A stretch of DNA of 64,000 nt from Brumimicrobium glaciale. GTDB lineage: Bacteria > Bacteroidota > Bacteroidia > Flavobacteriales_D > Crocinitomicaceae. Under the pieces are notes generated by a model. It had not been told where the DNA came from. It searched no databases and worked only from the letters and a program-made list of their open reading frames with translations. Below, in pieces: positions 18,660 through 26,900 of this stretch (positions are counted from its first letter, which is position 1; every line of letters begins with the position of its first letter). The position numbers and the translations under genes are program-made. The stretch covers positions 62,001-126,000 of the forward strand of contig NZ_SETE01000002.1 of NCBI RefSeq assembly GCF_004152935.1, given 5' to 3'.

Positions 18660-20093
18660 TTATTCCCGCTCAATAATCAATCTCGACATAGCTTTCGGGT
18701 AACCACGTTCAATAGTCAATTCCGCAGCCAATTCGTCAATTTCGTCTTTAGAAATGGCATCCAACAAAGCATTTTTATTTGTTCTGTTTTCAATAATAGA
18801 AACAATATTCTCTTCTTGAATTTTATCTATAATCTGGTTCGCAACGGTTAATGCAGATGAAGCTTTAACAATTTCACTTCTTGCATAAGATTCATGAGGG
18901 AAACTCACTTCGCCAACTCTTAAAGTTTCATCATCACCCGGGATTTGTTGCGCACCAAATAGGGGAGGTCCGCCAACAGTTGCCGTTTTAAATGAAGGTA
19001 CAAAATGAGAAACGGAATGAATTGCATTTTCAGTTCGCGAAATAACATCTACTTTTTCCCAACCTTGAAATAACTTCTGATTGATGTCCTCATTAAACTT
19101 TGGTTGTGCTTCATTTTCATTGGAATGAATGAGTCCATCTTTAAATAAAGTGATTTCTTTTGTCATACCATGAATCTGATAATAATCTCCACTGTAAGGC
19201 GTTAATTGAACCATTCCACCCGGCGTTCCGCGCTCTCCATGAAAAATAAGTTCAGGAATTAATCCCTCAATGGGTTGCCATTTGGAAACATAAGCTGCTT
19301 TAAATTCAATTAATCGTTCGGAATTTATATGCAGAGAATCATCAATCTCACCTGTTTTAAATCCACACGAATTGACTAAATATTTGACTTTATAAATCTC
19401 CTTCTCGGTATGGATTTCCCAATTATAATCTAAATCTTGGTCTCTAAGGTCTTTAATATCAAGAACCTTAGTATTTATTTTTAAATCACAATTTTCGGCT
19501 TTATTTAACGCCAATTGAGCCTGAGCTGTTAGTCTAAACATATTCCAGCCATATTCTTGAACAATAATGATTGGAGTTTTTAATTTTTTGTAATCGATTA
19601 GATTTATTGCGTTAATCAGCCATTGGTCTGGTGTCGATGGATTCTGAACACTTGATTTTCCGGATAATTCTTTTAAATCCTCTTCCGAGTAGGTTTTATA
19701 ATATTGATCGGGTTCGCCTAAAATTTCATTTAAAGCATCTTCAGCAATCAAAGATTTATAATAGTCAACCAGCATATCCAATCGACTTTGAATATTTTCG
19801 ACACTATATTTCTGTGTTTTTGGGATGCTTATAAAAGTTGGTCTTTCATCAATAGATTGCGGAAATAAACGTGCCATTTCAATGGATTGCTTCATCAAAA
19901 TTCTACATTGTTCATCCGAAATGTCAGGATAAAGATTTCCACCAGCGTGCAAATGGCAAAAAGGTGGACCGTTGACAACGCTGTTTTCCTGTTCAAACAA
20001 TACATTATCAATTCCGTATTTAGATAATTCTAAAGCCGTAACCACTCCAGAAACACCTCCACCAATAATTCCAACCTTATGCACTTTGTTCAT
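18660..20093 (-). CDS. FAD-dependent oxidoreductase (DAO-like fold)
   Basis: A 477-residue soluble protein. The N-terminal dinucleotide-binding motif GIIGGGVSGVVTALEL (Gly11, Gly13, Gly16) followed by an acidic residue at the end of strand 2 (LFEQE) is that of a GR2/DAO-type flavoprotein. A later LVNSCGFKTGEID is the second FAD-contact region of the D-amino-acid oxidase superfamily. The substrate is unknown. Its start is one base beyond the stop of the HAD phosphatase gene (20095-20766), so the two are one operon and may be translationally coupled. Confidence 0.75.
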   Translation of the reverse strand: MNKVHKVGIIGGGVSGVVTALELSKYGIDNVLFEQENSVVNGPPFCHLHAGGNLYPDISDEQCRILMKQSIEMARLFPQSIDERPTFISIPKTQKYSVENIQSRLDMLVDYYKSLIAEDALNEILGEPDQYYKTYSEEDLKELSGKSSVQNPSTPDQWLINAINLIDYKKLKTPIIIVQEYGWNMFRLTAQAQLALNKAENCDLKINTKVLDIKDLRDQDLDYNWEIHTEKEIYKVKYLVNSCGFKTGEIDDSLHINSERLIEFKAAYVSKWQPIEGLIPELIFHGERGTPGGMVQLTPYSGDYYQIHGMTKEITLFKDGLIHSNENEAQPKFNEDINQKLFQGWEKVDVISRTENAIHSVSHFVPSFKTATVGGPPLFGAQQIPGDDETLRVGEVSFPHESYARSEIVKASSALTVANQIIDKIQEENIVSIIENRTNKNALLDAISKDEIDELAAELTIERGYPKAMSRLIIERE

Positions 20094-20094
20094 C

Positions 20095-20766
20095 CTAAAA
20101 TAAAGTTTTTAATTCCGAAAAAATATCAACAACTAATGTTGGATTATAATCGGCAATATTCTCGTTGTAATTGTATCCATAACTTACCCCAATGCTTTCC
20201 ATTTTAGCATTTTGAGCAGCAAGAATATCATTTTTAGAATCTCCTATCATAATACTTTTTTCAATTGTCGAATTCAGTTCTTTAGCTAAATGAACAAGTG
20301 GAAGGGCATTTGGTTTTTTTTCTGTCAAAGAATCTTCGCCAATCCAAATTTTAAAGAATTGTTTAATTTCTAAAGTGCTTAAAATAGGCTCGATAAAGGC
20401 AAAAGGTTTATTTGTACAAATCGCCATTTTATAACCTTTTTTATCTAGATACTTTAAAGTTTCTTTCACTCCAGGATACAAGAAAGTATCTTTGCAAGTG
20501 ATTTTTTTATAAGCCGACAAATAGATTTCAAAAGCTTCATCAAAATCTATCACAACTGTACTTTGATTTTCTAAAGCCGCCTCTAAAGCTCTTTTAACCA
20601 AAGGTTTTGCGCCATTCCCGATAAAAGGAGTGACTTGCTCTATTGTTAAAGGTGATAAATTATAATGCGATAACATGTTATTTATAGCCGAAGTAAGATC
20701 TGGAATACTGTTGATGAGCGTTCCATCAAAATCGAAAATGATTAGTTCTTTGTTTGTGAAGTTCAC
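20095..20766 (-). CDS. HAD-family phosphatase (phosphoglycolate phosphatase-like)
   Basis: A 223-residue cytoplasmic protein with all HAD motifs: motif I FDFDGTLIN (nucleophile Asp12, acid Asp14), motif II CTNKP, the Lys region around EKKPNALPL, and motif III MIGDSKNDILAA. The helical cap between motifs I and II is the size found in Gph/PGMB-type enzymes. It probably dephosphorylates a small phosphometabolite such as 2-phosphoglycolate, but specificity cannot be read by eye. It is the first gene of a two-gene operon with the FAD oxidoreductase. Confidence 0.85.
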   Translation of the reverse strand: MNFTNKELIIFDFDGTLINSIPDLTSAINNMLSHYNLSPLTIEQVTPFIGNGAKPLVKRALEAALENQSTVVIDFDEAFEIYLSAYKKITCKDTFLYPGVKETLKYLDKKGYKMAICTNKPFAFIEPILSTLEIKQFFKIWIGEDSLTEKKPNALPLVHLAKELNSTIEKSIMIGDSKNDILAAQNAKMESIGVSYGYNYNENIADYNPTLVVDIFSELKTLF

Positions 20767-21106
20767 TTTGTTTTTTTGGTGTAAAGATATAGATTTATTG
20801 GGGTTAGAGGGTGATTTCTCATCTTAGAATTAACTTAACGTATTGATCAAATGATTAGAAAATTTAAATTTCATAATTCCAAAGACTTCTATATTGTTAT
20901 TTTTGTAGTAATAGAATTGCTAGTAGTATTGATAAGGATTGAAATCAGAGAGATTTTAGTAGAAAGTTAAAGTTTATGTCAGAGAGAAAGTGGAATGGAG
21001 ATTTCAGACTACCACTAGGTTGGAACCATACAGTTGTTGGATTGTTCAGTACTTGGGTAATTCAGCAATATGTCTCAAGTTTACACATTTACAATTAATT
21101 ATTAAG
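20767..21106. other. Divergent intergenic region
   Basis: This separates the HAD gene (minus) from a small lipoprotein gene (plus). A 40-codon frame at 20976-21098 (MSERKWNGDFRLP onward) is open but has no supporting feature, and I do not call it. Promoters of both neighbours must lie here. Confidence 0.35.
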
Positions 21107-21547
21107 ATGAGAGAAAGGTCATTATATTTTAGTTTTATCCTAGTCTTGTTATTTTGTAGTTCATGCGAAGATATAACTACTTATGGAGGGAAAAACATGA
21201 TTGGATGCCATAAAGTTATTAGTGATTCACACTTGACTGGTGATTTCTTAAATAAGATTGGAACTGAGAATATTTATTTAAAACTATTCAGTAATAAAAC
21301 TTTCGAAATTTATACAGATATTAATTGTTGTATAAATAATTTAAAAGGAAAATGGAAAATAGAAAAAGACCTTGAAAGTGAATATTTCATGTTTAAAATA
21401 GGGAATGGCAATTATTCTAATGTACCAGGATTGATATTTAATGGACTCAATTGTAACGGACATAGTGGTGTACTTATATTTGATTTAGAAATACTTCCAA
21501 GTTCTCCAAGTTGCATCGCTCCCGATGACCATGACGAAGGCGAATAA
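21107..21547 (+). CDS. Small lipoprotein, unknown function
   Basis: The start at 21107 gives 146 residues and puts a lipoprotein signal peptide first (MRERSLYFSFILVLLFCSSC, then EDIT). A 39-codon upstream extension of the frame exists but would precede the signal peptide. The mature domain has six further cysteines, including INCCINN, GLNCNGH and PSSPSCIAP, which could form disulfides in the periplasm or at the surface. It may be a lipocalin-like small barrel (a GKWKIEKD strand is present), but no family is recognised. It opens the accessory zone at 21-29.5 kb. Confidence 0.6.
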   Translation: MRERSLYFSFILVLLFCSSCEDITTYGGKNMIGCHKVISDSHLTGDFLNKIGTENIYLKLFSNKTFEIYTDINCCINNLKGKWKIEKDLESEYFMFKIGNGNYSNVPGLIFNGLNCNGHSGVLIFDLEILPSSPSCIAPDDHDEGE

Positions 21548-21850
21548 TTTTACTCCCGCGACCTCCAAGACTTTCCTAAAAAAGACCTACTGAAACTCGT
21601 ATCTTTTTAGAAATCAGTGTAATATTAATTCTTGCTATTTTCTTTTAAAATTATTTCTATCTTTAAGAAATAATTAGTTTTTATTCAGTCAATCACAAGA
21701 TGAATCCATACTGCTGCTTGATTTTGCTTTAACTATTCCATCTGGCAGGTCTAATGAGCAATAAAGTAAGGTTTACATACTTATAGAAATGGTGAAATTC
21801 TAAAGGAAGGAAGTTATCAAAATGAAGTTCTAGAAACAACTAAACGAATA
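21548..21850 (+). pseudogene. Non-coding stretch with traces of decayed reading frames
   Basis: No intact gene is present. Just after the lipoprotein stop one frame reads YSRDLQDFPKKDLLKLVSF before a stop near 21610. Directly before the next gene, codons 21770-21850 read TYRNGEILKEGSYQNE and onward, resembling YwqK/MORN-like repeats and in frame with the start at 21851. These look like remnants left by deletions or recombination. Confidence 0.3.
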
Positions 21851-22261
21851 ATGAGAAAAATTTTATCATCGGTGATTTTTTGTTTAATCGCTCAACTTTG
21901 TTTTGCACAAAATGATTTAATAGGAACAAAATGGACTAATACGAGAGAGTTAATAGTTGATTATGACACGCTTATATTTAAGCCTGAGTTTTCCTATTAT
22001 AAAGATTCTTTTGTTGTGAATGTAATCACACCTAAGTCTACTAGAAAAGAGCAATTTATTATTAATGAATGGTGTATTTTTGAAAGTCATTACAGAATTA
22101 AATATTCTGTTTCTTCTCGTAAAAGAAAAAATAGATTTATGTATGCTTATTTCTATTTTGAAGCTGATCAATTGATGTTTTTACCACATGATGAAAAAAT
22201 TCCTTTTGAATCTATTAAAGAAATGTATGGGTGGATGATTTTAACTCGGGTTGAAGAATAA
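21851..22261 (+). CDS. Small exported protein, unknown function
   Basis: A 136-residue protein with a signal peptide (MRKILSSVIFCLIAQLCFA, cleavage before QND). The mature part (GTKWTNTRELIVDYDTLIF, then ESHYRIKYSVSSRKRKNRF) is beta-rich and basic, possibly a small lipocalin-like barrel. No family is recognised. The frame upstream of this Met is open for 27 codons (see the preceding entry), but the signal peptide at the Met favours this start. Confidence 0.5.
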   Translation: MRKILSSVIFCLIAQLCFAQNDLIGTKWTNTRELIVDYDTLIFKPEFSYYKDSFVVNVITPKSTRKEQFIINEWCIFESHYRIKYSVSSRKRKNRFMYAYFYFEADQLMFLPHDEKIPFESIKEMYGWMILTRVEE

Positions 22262-22371
22262 ATTCGATATTTTTAGTAGAATCCTAATAACTGTGTATGT
22301 TACTATGAAGGAGGGGAGCAATAATATGTTAATTCGTACCCCCAACCAACCACATCTTTCCCAACTCGTGC

Positions 22372-22413
22372 CCAAGCTGCCGAAAGATTTAGCGAAGCTT
22401 CTCGTGGCCTTGG
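22372..22413. repeat. REP-like palindrome, family 1, copy a
   Basis: A 42-nt imperfect palindrome beginning CCAAGCTGCCG and ending TCGTGGCCTTGG, with AGCGAAGCTTC near the centre. Related copies lie at 23058, 23557, 23783, 28565 and 29427, all within 7 kb and around the RAYT transposase gene at 28722. This copy lies upstream of the toxin-antitoxin pair. Confidence 0.75.
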
Positions 22414-22547
22414 TGGCCGATGTTTACTTTTCTTTTTTTTTAATTTTTGATAACCTACAAGGTCAGCATATTTGAAAAATGTTGAAAGTCCGCAGGCTAG
22501 CATTTTTTTTACTTCAGATATTTAAATTATATTTGAATAAAAAAGTA

Positions 22548-22763
22548 ATGGCTAAAGAAATAACAATAAGGATAGATGAACGTTCAAAGTTTGGTCAGAT
22601 TGTGTTGCAAATGATTAAAATGGGTGTTTCAGAGGAGAAAGGAATCCAGCTGATATCAGCACCAAACAAAACTACTATTGAATCCATCGAAAATATTAAT
22701 TCTAAAAAGGAGCTGACTAAAACTGAAAATCATTCAGATTTGATGAACAAACTTAACACATAA
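22548..22763 (+). CDS. Antitoxin of a YafQ-type toxin-antitoxin pair
   Basis: The start at 22548 gives a 71-residue protein. MAKEITIRIDERSKFGQIVL has the short beta strand followed by a helix expected of a ribbon-helix-helix N-terminus (DinJ/RelB type). The C-terminal half is polar and probably unfolded until it wraps the toxin. It ends two bases before the toxin start, the usual tight order antitoxin then toxin. In such pairs the antitoxin neutralises the toxin and represses the operon. The family assignment of the antitoxin itself comes mainly from its neighbour. A short dyad around 22475-22508 (AAAAATG against CATTTTT) precedes it and could be an operator or terminator. Confidence 0.7.
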   Translation: MAKEITIRIDERSKFGQIVLQMIKMGVSEEKGIQLISAPNKTTIESIENINSKKELTKTENHSDLMNKLNT

Positions 22764-22765
22764 TT

Positions 22766-23041
22766 ATGTTTGAAATTGAATTCGAATCAACTTTCAAAAA
22801 AGATTATAAGAAGGCTAAGAAAAATAAGAGAAATCTTGATTTACTCGAAGAGGTTTTACTACTGCTAAGAAAGAAAGGCAGTTTACCATCATCATACAAA
22901 CCACACAAATTAAAAGGAAATTATAAAGGTTTTTGGGAATGTCATATTCAACCCGATTGGTTGCTAATATGGAAATTAGATAGTAAAAACAAGATCATAT
23001 ATTTATCAAGAACAGGTAAGCATTCAGATCTTTTTACTTAA
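22766..23041 (+). CDS. YafQ/RelE-family mRNA interferase toxin
   Basis: A 91-residue protein with the complete YafQ signature: His47 in KPHKLKGNYKG, His60 and Asp64 in WECHIQPDWLLIW, and His86 in SRTGKHSDLF. These match the catalytic His50, His63, Asp67 and His87 of E. coli YafQ, a ribosome-dependent endoribonuclease that cuts mRNA in the A site. Length and order are normal and the catalytic residues are intact, so it should be active. It is co-transcribed with the upstream antitoxin gene. A palindromic repeat follows 16 bases after its stop. Confidence 0.92.
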   Translation: MFEIEFESTFKKDYKKAKKNKRNLDLLEEVLLLLRKKGSLPSSYKPHKLKGNYKGFWECHIQPDWLLIWKLDSKNKIIYLSRTGKHSDLFT

Positions 23042-23057
23042 TATTGATATTTAAAAC

Positions 23058-23101
23058 CCCAAGCTGCCGCGAGATTTAGCGAGGCTTCCCGTGGCCTTGG
23101 G
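23058..23101. repeat. REP-like palindrome, family 1, copy b
   Basis: A 44-nt palindrome with ends CCCAAGCTGCC and GGCCTTGGG. It starts a segment of about 115 bp (23054-23170), including a promoter-like pair, that is repeated at 23779-23896. Confidence 0.8.
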
Positions 23102-23123
23102 ACAAAATGCAACCAATTTCGTC

Positions 23124-23153
23124 TTGGTCTCCACCTCAAAACCCTTATATTTA
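23124..23153 (+). promoter_or_regulatory. Bacteroidota-type promoter, duplicated module copy 1
   Basis: TTG (23124-23126), 19 bases, then TATATTTA (23146-23153) fits the TTG-N19-TAnnTTTG consensus of this phylum. The following ATG is at 23170, which would give a leader of only about ten bases. The same sequence with identical spacing lies before the UvrA-like gene. Confidence 0.5.
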
Positions 23154-23169
23154 AGCTTTTCCAATTCAA

Positions 23170-23523
23170 ATGTACTGTTTCTTGAAAAATAACAATTTTA
23201 TTTATAATCTGCATATAACTTGGAATTTAGGTTATAAGGTTAGAAATGGTATACGTATAAATTCTACATTTATATTTGTACTATTATCCAAATTTTTTCT
23301 GAATTTCTTAATCATACCTGAAATTATAAATTATTTTCTAGTTTTAGCTGGAGCTATAGGTTACTTTTCTATTGATATGTTAATCCATGTCACTAAAAAA
23401 AAGATCAATAAAAAAAAGTTTGTCAAATATCAAAAATCATTAAATAGTTATGATTTTGTTTTAATCCCGATTAAGATATTTAGTATTTTAACAATTTTAT
23501 TAGTGTTATTAATTTTATTATGA
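23170..23523 (+). CDS. Small membrane protein, unknown function
   Basis: A 117-residue, very AT-rich ORF. It has hydrophobic segments at about 32-50, 53-75 (LIIPEIINYFLVLAGAIGYF) and 100-117 (IFSILTILLVLLILL), separated by a Lys-rich cytoplasmic-type loop (KKKINKKKFVKYQK). It is probably an inner-membrane protein. It has its own promoter-like sequence and is flanked by palindromes on both sides, so it could be mobile or recently acquired. No family is recognised. Confidence 0.45.
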   Translation: MYCFLKNNNFIYNLHITWNLGYKVRNGIRINSTFIFVLLSKFFLNFLIIPEIINYFLVLAGAIGYFSIDMLIHVTKKKINKKKFVKYQKSLNSYDFVLIPIKIFSILTILLVLLILL

Positions 23524-23556
23524 AACATAGATTAGTGTTTCAAACAATTTTATCTC

Positions 23557-23598
23557 CAAGCTGCCGCAAAATATAGCGAAGCTTCTCGTGGTAGCTTG
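23557..23598. repeat. REP-like palindrome, family 1, copy c
   Basis: A variant palindrome with ends CAAGCTGCCGC and GTGGTAGCTTG and the shared core AGCGAAGCTTCTCG. It lies just after the small membrane protein gene. The rest of the 23524-23910 gap holds copy d and a promoter. Confidence 0.7.
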
Positions 23599-23782
23599 AT
23601 TTCCATACAAAAATCTCCTTTAAGAATCATGATTCACAAGTAGTCGCAATTGATTAAATCTTAACATTTCAATCCAAAACTCTTTTTTTAATTTATTTTT
23701 TTACCCAAACTTCAAAAACAAAGAACTTCAAAATCAAAGTAATCCTAAAAATCAAAACAATCACAGTACAGATAATTTAAAC

Positions 23783-23826
23783 CCCAAGCTGCCGCAAGAT
23801 TTAGCGAAGCTTCTCTTGGCCTTGGG
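23783..23826. repeat. REP-like palindrome, family 1, copy d
   Basis: A 44-nt palindrome with ends CCCAAGCTGCC and GGCCTTGGG. It is the upstream end of the duplicated promoter-bearing module and lies directly before the UvrA-like gene. Confidence 0.8.
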
Positions 23827-23848
23827 ACAAAACGCAAGCAATTTCTTC

Positions 23849-23878
23849 TTGCTCTCCCTTCCAAAATCCCTATATTTA
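23849..23878 (+). promoter_or_regulatory. Bacteroidota-type promoter of the UvrA-like gene, module copy 2
   Basis: TTG (23849-23851), 19 bases, TATATTTA (23871-23878), and the ATG of the UvrA-like gene at 23911. The whole segment 23779-23896 resembles 23054-23170. Confidence 0.55.
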
Positions 23879-23910
23879 AACTTTTCCATTTCAAAAACGA
23901 AATACCCTCT

Positions 23911-26900
23911 ATGAAAATTACAAACGCCCATCAAAACAATCTTAAAAACATCAATTTATCCATTCCTGAAAATCAATTGATTGTGGTGACTGGATTATCG
24001 GGTTCTGGGAAGTCATCTTTAGCAATGGGCGTTATTGCGAATGAAGGATACCGTTACTTTTTGGAGAGTTTACCGGCTTATAATCAACAAAATGGAATGT
24101 TAATTCCAACTGCTGAAGTGGATGAAATTTCTGAACTTCCTCCAGTTATTAAAGTGGAACAGTCAAAGCGTTTTCAGTCTACAAATACCACTTTTGGGAC
24201 GCTTTCAGAGCTAACGGATGTTTTTAGAATTCTGTTTGCTCGCTATTCAGCTGGTGAAAAAATGAGTAAATCGCTCTTTTCTTTTAACAATCCAAAAGGA
24301 GCTTGTGAAGTGTGTAATGGTATTGGTCAACAGGAATTTATTGATATCAATAAATTAGTAGGTGACGAAAATAAAACATTAAGAGAAGGGGCGATAGTCA
24401 CCACTTTACCAAATGGTTATATTGTTTATTCTCAAGTAACAGTTGAAGAGTTAGATAAGTTGTGTACGGCGCATGGATTTAGTGTAGACATTCCATGGAA
24501 AGACCTTTCTGAAGAGCAAAAAGATGTTGTTTTAAATGGAAGCGAACGCATTAAAGTCTTTTATGGAAAGCACACTTTAGAATCGCGCTTGAGGTGGACA
24601 GGATTTAAAGCTAAACCGCGTGAAGAAGGCTTTTACAAAGGTGTTCTTCCCATTATGCAAGACATTTTAAAGCGAGATAGAAACGTAAATATCTTGAAAT
24701 TTGTGAGTTCTAGATTGTGTCCAAGTTGTCAAGGCGCTAGAATAAAAGCAGAACATTTAAAGTATAAATGGCAAGGATTGAACTTTAATTCGTGGATGAA
24801 TTACTCCTTGAATGAATTGTCTGAAAAGCTAGCTATTCAAGACTTAACAGAAGGTGAAAAGGTTTTAGTTGATAAAATTCGCAATCAATTATTCGACTTA
24901 ACTCGTTTAGGAATGGGAGAATATCGATTGAGTTCTCCAAGTTTGGATATTTCTTCTGGAGACGCGCAAAGAATAAAATTGATCAATCAAGTAAACTGTA
25001 ATTTACAAGGAATTCTCTATGTTTTTGACGAACCATCCATTGGATTATCAGCAGCTTACCAAAGTTATTTACTTCATATTCTGAACAGATTGATTCTCCG
25101 TGGAAATACCGTTATGGTGGTTGAACATGATTTGAATTTTATAAAATCTGCAGATTGGATTATAGAATTAGGACCGGAATCTGGCGTAAATGGAGGTGAA
25201 GTGGTTTATAATGGACCGATTGCAGCGTTTTTGAATGCTGAAAACCTTGAAAGTCCGACATTATCAGCGTTAAAATCAGAATCTGAGAAGGCTGTGAAAG
25301 CTTCCAAAACGCCTAAGTTATTAAAGGCAGATTCATTTCAACCGAGTTCGCAGCAATTGACTGTAATTACTAGGAAAACGCCTGAAGTAATTCAGAACAT
25401 TAATGATTTCTGTGAAAAGAATGAATTGAATGTAACTACAGTTTCTGATCAACCGATTGGTAAAACGCCACGAAGTAATCCTTCCACTTATGTTGGTTTA
25501 GCGGATAAAATACGTGATTTACTAGCTAAAACTCCTGAAGCTAAATCTTTAAAATTAGTAAAAGGTGCTTTTTCGTTCAATAATAAAACGGGAAGATGTG
25601 AAGCCTGCGAAGGTGCTGGAGTAATCACGCTTTCAATGAGTATTTTAGGAAATATAAATCAGATTTGTCCGACTTGTAATGGAAAACGCTTTAAACTAAA
25701 AGTTCTACAAGTAAAATGGAACAACAAGAATATTGCTGAAATCTATAATTTAAGTATTGAAGAAGCATCTAAATTCTTTAAAACTGAAAAGAAAATTACT
25801 GAAATATTGTCTTTGATGATACAGTTGGGTCTAGGCTATATCAAGCTCGGACAGCCATCAAACACTTTGTCTGGTGGAGAAGCACAACGGATAAAATTGA
25901 CAAAGTATTTCGCTAAAAAATCGACAAAAACATTCTTACTACTCGAAGAACCGAGTATTGGATTGCATTATCAGAATGTCCGTCAACTAATAGAAGCACT
26001 TCATCAATTGAAAAGCAGTACCGCAGGAATTATTTGCTTTGAAAATCATCCGCTTTTTCAATCTGAATGTGATGTATGGGTTGACAATGCTATAAAAGTA
26101 GAACCAATAGATTTCAAAAAAGAGGAAGATCAACGAAGAGATTTGATTTCTATAAAAGGAGCTAGGACGCATCATTTAAAAAATTTGAATCTAGATTTAC
26201 CTAAGAATCAATTGACTGTCGTGACTGGAATTTCAGGTTCTGGAAAATCTTCTTTGGTAATTGATACGCTGCATGGCTATGGATTACAAGAAATGAGTAA
26301 GCAATTTTCCAGTTATCAGCAGTCACGAGTTGGTGCTAGTTTTCAATTCGATGTAGACAGTATTACTGGATTAACGCCGACAATTTGTATTACAAGAAAG
26401 CAAAAGAATTATTCTCAACGTTCTGATATAGCTAAGCAAACAGGAATTGAAAAGATTTTGCGTTTTGCATTCTCCCGAAAATCTCAGTTCGAAGGATTGG
26501 AATTATCAGCCAGTCATTTTTCAAATAATCATGAATTAGGCAGATGTCCAGTATGTGAAGGAGTTGGAGAGGAGTTATTGCCTGATGTTGATAAGGTGGT
26601 TTTAAATCAAGCGTTAAGTATTTCTGAAGGATTGTTTGAACACAACAAAGTACTTGATTACTATGGTCAACGAGGAAGTCAATACATGGCGATTTTAAAG
26701 GAAGTTGGTACACAATATGGTTTCACACTTGAAACGCCGTTTACAGCTCTTAACGACGATCAGAAAGAAATCATATTTAAAGGAACAGCTGAAACAATTT
26801 GGAAAACGGATTGGATTTATAAAACGAAAACAAATGAAGGAACTCAAGCTTTATCGATGAAGTGGGAGGGAATCTTCAATTATTTGAAAAACGAATACTA

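Noticed and set aside
22251-22475. A 74-codon plus-strand frame running across the palindrome at 22372
   Set aside because: It overlaps the end of a real gene and reads through the palindrome; the same palindrome in other copies is not coding. No signal peptide or domain is present.
22303-22503. A 66-codon minus-strand frame in the same place
   Set aside because: Composed mainly of the translated palindrome and lacks any coding signature.
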